Assembly: GCF_002843305.1 (NCBI RefSeq)
Contig: NZ_PGSG01000119.1
Span: forward strand, 297,798 to 361,797
Direction: 5' to 3'
Origin: Streptomyces barkulensis
GTDB taxonomy: Bacteria; Actinomycetota; Actinomycetes; Streptomycetales; Streptomycetaceae
Length of the DNA: 64,000 nucleotides
In this document: piece by piece, positions 59,607 through 64,000 of the stretch
How positions within the stretch are numbered: the stretch's first letter is position 1
Layout of the letters: the number at the start of each line of letters is the position of its first letter
The notes under the pieces: model-generated
Database searches by the model: none
What the model was told of the DNA's origin: nothing
Seen by the model: the letters and a program-made list of their open reading frames with translations, nothing else
Made by a program: the position numbers and the translations under genes

Positions 59607-59927
59607 TCAGGCGCGGGTCGCGGGCTCGTGCGCTCTGCCGTCGTGCGCGCTGCCGCCGCGCGGCCCGCTGTCGCGGTCCCGGTCCCGGTCCGTGCCCTGT
59701 TCCGTGCCCTGCTCCCGGTCCTCTTCGCGCGCCTCCGCGTAGTCGCCGAGGACCGCGACGTCGAACGCGGCGGCGGCGAAGACGGAGATCGCCCGGACGG
59801 CGTCGCCCAGCAGATGGCGGCGGTGGCGGTGGCCGCCGTCGCCGCTCCGTGCGTCGAGTGCGGCGAGCGCGGTGGCGCCCGTGGACCGGCCGCCGGCTGT
59901 CTGGGGAGGGATGGGGGTGCTGTTCAT
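59607..59927 (-). CDS. 106-aa hypothetical protein with Arg/Asp repeat tail
   Basis: The N-terminal half contains RHRRHLLGDAVRAISVFAAA and AFDVAVLGDYAEAREE, which look like a conserved helical core. The C-terminal part is low complexity with EQGTEQGTDRDRDRD units and is probably disordered. The ATG at 59927 has a GTGGAG site. Function unknown; I believe similar small proteins occur in other Streptomyces. Confidence 0.6.
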   Translation of the reverse strand: MNSTPIPPQTAGGRSTGATALAALDARSGDGGHRHRRHLLGDAVRAISVFAAAAFDVAVLGDYAEAREEDREQGTEQGTDRDRDRDSGPRGGSAHDGRAHEPATRA

Positions 59928-60354
59928 GGCTCCACGGGTTCGCAGTAGTTTCGCCCTATTGGTCCATATCCATCCTAGGTCTCACCACGGCTTTCCTCCG
60001 CCCGCAACCCGGCCCGTCCACCCTCCCCGCGTACGGGGGAAATCGTTCGCCCGCCGGGACGAGCGGGGCTAGAATCACGCGTCTCCCGCCTCCCGCGCCA
60101 CGACACCGCGGGCGTGCGTTCCGCATGCCCGTGTGCCGCCGTGCCGCCGGGAAGGAGCCGACCGGTCGGTACCGGCCGGCGGACCGCGCTCCCGGCGGCC
60201 GTGCCCCCGTCACCTCCGGCGGCCCGCACGACCCCGCCGTCGTACGCGGTCCCCTCCGACCCCGTCGTCCACCGCACCCGGCGTGCGGCGCGGCCGCACG
60301 TCCGAGCGGCTCGCCGTACCGCCGTCGTGCGCGCTTTCCGCAGGAGGCCACAAC
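59928..60354. other. 427-bp non-coding region before the HelD/HelR-like gene
   Basis: No gene is supported here. TAGAAT at about 60070 with TTCGCC roughly 18 nt upstream resembles a housekeeping sigma promoter, which would give a leader of about 280 nt. The leader is rich in GCCG/CGGC complementary stretches (for example ACCGGTCGGTACCGGCCGG at about 60159). A rifamycin-associated-element-like long inverted repeat was looked for and not seen. Confidence 0.45.
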
Positions 60355-62469
60355 GTGCCCGCGCACGCCCCCGACCCGCACGCCCCCAACGCCCCCGGCC
60401 CGCTCGAACGCGAACGCGCCCACCTGGCCGCCTCGCGCACCGCGCTGCGCGCCATGCGCCATGACGTCGAGTCGCTCGACATCAGGAACGTCACCGCCAA
60501 CTGGGTGAACGCCGAGGTGCTCCAGCGCCAGATCGACGCCCGGATCGAGGCCCTGGCCGACCTCGCCGACACCCCGCTGTTCTTCGGCCGCCTGGACTAC
60601 ACGGACTTTCCGAGCCCTCCGGGCTCCCCCGCCGTACCGGAGGAAGACATTCCGGAAGCGGCCCGGTACTACATCGGCCGCCGCCACGTGCACGACGCCG
60701 ACGGCGACCCGATGGTCGTCGACTGGCGCGCCCCCGTCTCCCGGCCCTTCTACCGCGCCTCCAAGAAGGACCCGCAGGGCGTCGGCCTGCGCCGCCGCTT
60801 CGGCTACACCGGCGGCGAGCTGACCGCGTACGAGGACGAGCGCCTGTCCGACCCGGACGAGGACGAGAAGGCCGGTGCACTGCTCAGGCGCGAGATCGAG
60901 CGCCCGCGCGTCGGCCCGATGCGCGACATCGTGGCCACCATCCAGCCCGAGCAGGACGAGATCGTCCGTACCGGCGTCGACGGCACCGTGTGCGTCCAGG
61001 GAGCGCCGGGCACCGGCAAGACGGCCGTCGGCCTGCACCGCGTGGCCTATCTGCTCTACGCGCACCGCGAGCGCCTGGCCCGCACCGGGACGCTGGTCAT
61101 CGGACCCAACCGGTCCTTCCTGCGCTACATCGAGCAGGTCCTGCCGGCACTGGGCGAGCTGGCGGTGCGGCAGGCCACCGTGGAGGACCTGGTCACCGAG
61201 GCGACGGGCGTGGAGGCGCGCGGCACCGACGATCCGGAGGCCGCCCGGATCAAGGGCGACGCCCGTATGGCCGAGGTGCTGCGCCGCGCGGTCCGCTCGG
61301 GCGTGACGATGCCGGCCGAGCCGTGCGTCGTCGTCCGCGGCTCGCGCCGCTGGCGCGTCCCGGCGTACGAACTGGAGGAGATCGTCCGCGAGCTGCTGGA
61401 GCGCGGCATCCGCCACGGCGCCGCCCGCGAGGCCCTGCCGCAGCGCGTCGCGCACGCCGTGCTGACGCGCATGGAGCGCTCGGGCGAGGCCCCCGACGAC
61501 CGGGTGCAGAACGCGGTGGCACGCAACACGGCGGTGAAGGCCCTGGTCAAGGCCGTGTGGCCGGAGGTCGATCCGGCGAGGCTGGTGCTGCGGCTGCTGT
61601 CGGACGACGGCTTCCTGGCCGAGTGCTCCGAAGGCGTCCTCACCGACGAGGAGCGCAAGGCGATCCTGTGGACGAAACCGCCGCGCGGGGTGCGTTCGGC
61701 GAAGTGGTCGGCCGCCGACGCCGTACTGATCGACGAGGCCACCGACCTGGTGCGGCGCACCCCCTCGCTCGGCCACGTCGTCCTGGACGAGGCGCAGGAC
61801 CTCTCCCCCATGCAGTACCGGGCGGTGGGCCGCCGCTGCACCACCGGATCGGCGACGGTGCTGGGCGACCTGGCGCAGGGCACCACGCCGTGGGCGACCG
61901 CGAGCTGGGCCGAGGCCCTGTCCCACCTGGGCAAACCGGACGCGGCGGTGGAGGAGCTGACCCGGGGCTTCCGTGTGCCGCGCGAGGTCATCGCCTACGC
62001 CTCCCGGCTGCTGCCGCACATCGCGCCGGGCCTGTCCGAGGCGACCTCGATCCGCGACGCGGCCGGCTCCCTGCGGGTACGGGCGGTGGCGGTGGAGGAG
62101 CTGGACGGCGCGGTGGTGGACGCCTGCCGCGAGGCGCTGGAGCGCGAGGGCTCGATCGGCCTGATCGCCGCCGACGCCCGCGTCCCCGCCCTGGCCTCGG
62201 CCCTGGAGGCCGCCGGCATCCCCCACCTCGCCCCGGGGACGGAGACGGACGCCGACGCCCGCCTCACCCTCGTCCCGGCGAACCTGGCCAAGGGCCTGGA
62301 GTACGACCACGTGGTCCTGGACGAACCGGCCGCCGTCGTCGACGGCGAACCGGACGAGCGCACCGGCCTGCGCCGCCTGTACGTCTGCCTCACCCGCGCG
62401 GTCTCCGGCCTCACGGTCGTCCACGCGACCCCCCTGCCCGAGCCGCTGCGCGACGGGGGCGACGCCTGA
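60355..62469 (+). CDS. UvrD-like HelD/HelR-type RNA-polymerase-associated helicase
   Basis: A 704-aa superfamily 1 ATPase. An N-terminal coiled-coil-like arm (residues about 15-75; LERERAHLAASRTALRAMRH) is followed by TPLFFGRLDY and the YYIGRRHVHDADGDPMVVDW segment typical of HelD. Motor motifs are Walker A CVQGAPGTGKTAVGLHR, DEAQDLSPMQYRAVGRR, GFRVPREVIAYA, NLAKGLEYDHVVLDEP and RRLYVCLTRAVSG. HelD proteins release stalled RNA polymerase; the HelR branch in Streptomyces displaces rifamycins. Which branch this is cannot be settled by eye. GTG at 60355 has CAGGAGGCCACAAC. It is coupled to the next gene (TGATG). Confidence 0.9.
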   Translation: MPAHAPDPHAPNAPGPLERERAHLAASRTALRAMRHDVESLDIRNVTANWVNAEVLQRQIDARIEALADLADTPLFFGRLDYTDFPSPPGSPAVPEEDIPEAARYYIGRRHVHDADGDPMVVDWRAPVSRPFYRASKKDPQGVGLRRRFGYTGGELTAYEDERLSDPDEDEKAGALLRREIERPRVGPMRDIVATIQPEQDEIVRTGVDGTVCVQGAPGTGKTAVGLHRVAYLLYAHRERLARTGTLVIGPNRSFLRYIEQVLPALGELAVRQATVEDLVTEATGVEARGTDDPEAARIKGDARMAEVLRRAVRSGVTMPAEPCVVVRGSRRWRVPAYELEEIVRELLERGIRHGAAREALPQRVAHAVLTRMERSGEAPDDRVQNAVARNTAVKALVKAVWPEVDPARLVLRLLSDDGFLAECSEGVLTDEERKAILWTKPPRGVRSAKWSAADAVLIDEATDLVRRTPSLGHVVLDEAQDLSPMQYRAVGRRCTTGSATVLGDLAQGTTPWATASWAEALSHLGKPDAAVEELTRGFRVPREVIAYASRLLPHIAPGLSEATSIRDAAGSLRVRAVAVEELDGAVVDACREALEREGSIGLIAADARVPALASALEAAGIPHLAPGTETDADARLTLVPANLAKGLEYDHVVLDEPAAVVDGEPDERTGLRRLYVCLTRAVSGLTVVHATPLPEPLRDGGDA

Positions 62470-63416
62470 TGGGGCGTCCGACGGAGCACCGGGCGGCACA
62501 CCTCCGCGCGGACGCCGCGGGCACCTGGACACTCGGTGACCTGACGGTCAACAGGATGGGCCTGGGTGCCATGCGGCTGACGGGAAGCGGAGCCTTCCAC
62601 GACGGCACACCCAGCAACCGCGACCGGGCGGTCGCCGTACTGCGCCGCGCCGTCCACGAGTTCGGCGTGAACCACATCGACACCGCCGCCTTCTACTTCT
62701 CCTCCCTGCGCTCGGCCAACGAGCTGATCAACCGGGCGCTGGCCCCCTACCCCGACGGCCTGGTCATCACCACCAAGGTCTGGCCGGGCCGCGACCCGTC
62801 GGGCCAGTGGTGGTGGGCCCGGCCCGAGCAGCTGCGCGGCCAGGTCGAGGAGAACATCCGCCAACTCGGCCTGGACCACCTGGACGTGGTCAACCTGCGC
62901 GTCCCGCCCAGCCGGAGGGACGGCTCGATCGCCGAGCACTTCGGCGCGCTGGCGCGACTGCGCGAGGCCGGACTCATACGCCACCTCGGCATCTCCAACG
63001 CCACGGCCGCACAGCTGGCGGAGGCGCGGGCCATAGCGCCGGTGGTGTGCGTGCAGAACGCCTACGGTCTGGGCGCCGCCGACACCAGGGACCGCGAACT
63101 GCTTCGGTTCTGCGGGGAGTCGGGCATCGCGTTCGTGCCGTTCTTCGCGATCGTCGGGAAGCGGCGCGAGGCGGGCGCGGGCGGGAGCGGCACCGAGGAC
63201 GGGCCCGAGGGCGAGGCCGTACGCGCCGTGGCCCGGGCGCACGGAGCGACGCCCGCGCAGGTGCGGCTGGCCTGGACGCTGAGGCAGGGCCCGCACGTCC
63301 TGGCCATACCCGGCACCGGTGACCCGGATCACCTCACGGAGAACGTCGCGGCGGGCTCGCTTCGGCTGACGGGCGACGAGACGACCCGCCTCGATCCTCC
63401 GGCGTCCCGGAACTGA
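62469..63416 (+). CDS. Aldo/keto reductase with altered catalytic tetrad
   Basis: A 315-aa (alpha/beta)8 oxidoreductase. Asp and Tyr are present in NHIDTAAFYFSSLRSANELI and Lys in LVITTKVWPGRD. The position of the usual catalytic His reads LDVVNLRVPP, with Asn in place of His, as in some actinobacterial relatives. Other family parts are RHLGISNATAAQLAEARAIA and PGTGDPDHLTENVAAGSLRL. Its ATG shares one base with the helicase stop (TGATG), so the two are co-translated. Why a reductase follows this helicase is unclear. Confidence 0.88.
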   Translation: MGRPTEHRAAHLRADAAGTWTLGDLTVNRMGLGAMRLTGSGAFHDGTPSNRDRAVAVLRRAVHEFGVNHIDTAAFYFSSLRSANELINRALAPYPDGLVITTKVWPGRDPSGQWWWARPEQLRGQVEENIRQLGLDHLDVVNLRVPPSRRDGSIAEHFGALARLREAGLIRHLGISNATAAQLAEARAIAPVVCVQNAYGLGAADTRDRELLRFCGESGIAFVPFFAIVGKRREAGAGGSGTEDGPEGEAVRAVARAHGATPAQVRLAWTLRQGPHVLAIPGTGDPDHLTENVAAGSLRLTGDETTRLDPPASRN

Positions 63417-63503
63417 CCGCGCGCGGTCCGCTGCGGCGCGGAGACAACCACCGGCCCGGCGGGGGCGTCCTGTCCGGTGGAGAGGGGAGAGAGTTGACTT
63501 CCT

Positions 63504-63523
63504 CCCCCTCCTGAAGGAGGGGG
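63504..63523. repeat. Right-end hairpin of an IS605-type element
   Basis: CCCCCTCCT and AGGAGGGGG form a 9-bp stem just outside the tnpB stop codon. IS200/IS605 elements end in subterminal hairpins recognised by the Y1 transposase, and the 3' part of the guide (omega) RNA overlaps this end. GAAGTCAAC on the minus strand follows at the probable element boundary (about 63493-63501). Confidence 0.7.
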
Positions 63524-63527
63524 ATTC

Positions 63528-64000
63528 CTACGGCTCGCGCCGTGGGGTTTTCTGCTTCATCGCCGACTGCCCGCCCGGAGTACTCCGTTGAGGTCTTACA
63601 CCAGCTCCACAGACAGACGCCGTCAGCCCGACGGCCAGGATGTTCTTCGCCGCGTTCACGTCCCGGTCGTGGGCCGTCCCGCAGTCGCACGTCCAGGTGC
63701 GGACGTTCAGCGGCATCTTGTCCTGCAAGGTGCCGCAGGTCGAGCACAGCCTGGAGGAGGGGAACCATCGGTCGATCGCGATCACCTCGCGGCCGTACCA
63801 CTGGGCCTTGTACTCCAGCATGCTCCGGAATTCCGACCAGGCCGCGTCGCTGATGGCGCGGGCCAGGCTCCGGTTCTTCACCATGTTCCGGACGGTGAGG
63901 TCCTCGATCACGATCGTTTGGTTTTCACGAACGAGCCGAGTGGTGAGCTTGTGCAGGTGGTCACGCCTGCGGTCGGTGATGCGGGCGTAGACCTCGGCAG
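63528..64000 (-). CDS. tnpB: IS605-family TnpB (OrfB), C-terminal part, cut by window edge
   Basis: The last ~157 residues of an RNA-guided nuclease/transposase-accessory protein; the 5' part lies beyond 64000. Visible are the RuvC-II glutamate region NQTIVIEDLTVRNMVKN, the segment SEFRSMLEYKAQWYGREVIA, the zinc finger CSTCG...CDCG and the RuvC-III motif HDRDVNAAKNIL. All these key residues are intact, so the protein may be functional. The frame is open to the window end. No tnpA is seen in this window. The C-terminal tail (GGQSAMKQKTPRREP) ends 4 nt before the right-end hairpin. Confidence 0.92.
   Translation of the reverse strand, partial: AEVYARITDRRRDHLHKLTTRLVRENQTIVIEDLTVRNMVKNRSLARAISDAAWSEFRSMLEYKAQWYGREVIAIDRWFPSSRLCSTCGTLQDKMPLNVRTWTCDCGTAHDRDVNAAKNILAVGLTASVCGAGVRPQRSTPGGQSAMKQKTPRREP

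Noticed and set aside
59928..60354. Rifamycin-associated element upstream of the HelD/HelR-like gene
   Set aside because: No long GGGGCTTGC-type inverted repeat could be found, so assignment to the rifamycin-induced class is not supported.

Overview
The window is high-GC actinobacterial chromosome, almost certainly Streptomyces or a close relative. Supporting signs are strong GC3 codon bias, many GTG and TTG starts, 4-nt stop/start overlaps, leaderless-type promoters (TANNNT-like -10 boxes 6-7 nt before the start codon), the futalosine menaquinone genes mqnB-mqnD, an MbtH-like gene, an XPB-like helicase, an HtpX/PspAB pair and several actinobacterial DUF families. No rRNA, tRNA or CRISPR array was recognised.

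Positions 1-5,100 hold an XRE-TPR regulator, a small PPOX-fold protein, a surface-anchored beta-propeller, a winged-helix regulator, a stand-alone MbtH-like gene and a membrane-anchored M23 peptidase. Positions 5,083-13,266 form the most distinctive locus, a minus-strand linaridin-like RiPP gene cluster. It has two precursor peptides with 33-residue predicted cores, both starting ATPG. These are followed by an HTTM-alpha/beta hydrolase fusion (LinH-like), a LinL-like protein, a SAM methyltransferase, an ABC exporter, a phytoene-desaturase-like oxidoreductase and a tandem SnoaL/NTF2 protein. From LinH on, the genes are chained by 4-nt overlaps apart from one 49-nt gap. Upstream lies about 1 kb without convincing genes, carrying a 177-bp MITE with perfect 20-bp ends.

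Positions 14,300-24,300 carry metabolic and membrane genes: an SGNH hydrolase, aldo/keto reductase, thpR, a MarR/MFS pair, a purine permease and a CtpE-like P-type ATPase. Three strong terminator hairpins lie here, one of them a 60-bp perfect palindrome. Positions 24,321-28,891 hold a second RiPP locus, an ATP-grasp/graspetide cassette (precursor, ATP-grasp ligase, PIMT-like methyltransferase). It is preceded by a Cys-containing small protein, a resolvase-like protein without its catalytic serine, and an XRE-TPR regulator.

Positions 29,100-44,050 are mostly core genome: Uma2, a DNA-binding protein, NUDIX and methyltransferase genes, a 1,073-aa sacsin-N-like ATPase, htpX-pspAB with a coupled leader ORF, hicAB, DUF3027, an MFS protein, a DUF2771 lipoprotein, mqnB-mqnD and a cold-shock protein. 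Positions 44,700-48,915 are an iron-siderophore ABC operon behind a perfect 18-bp iron-box-like palindrome. The remainder contains membrane proteins, a helicase-associated-domain protein, a Phd/RelE-like toxin-antitoxin pair, an XPB-family helicase, a decayed prolyl-aminopeptidase gene, a DUF2332 gene, a GT87-like mannosyltransferase and a HelD/HelR-like helicase. The 3' end of an IS605-type tnpB is cut by the window edge.

All calls come from reading the sequence. Family names rest on motif recognition, not on database searches.
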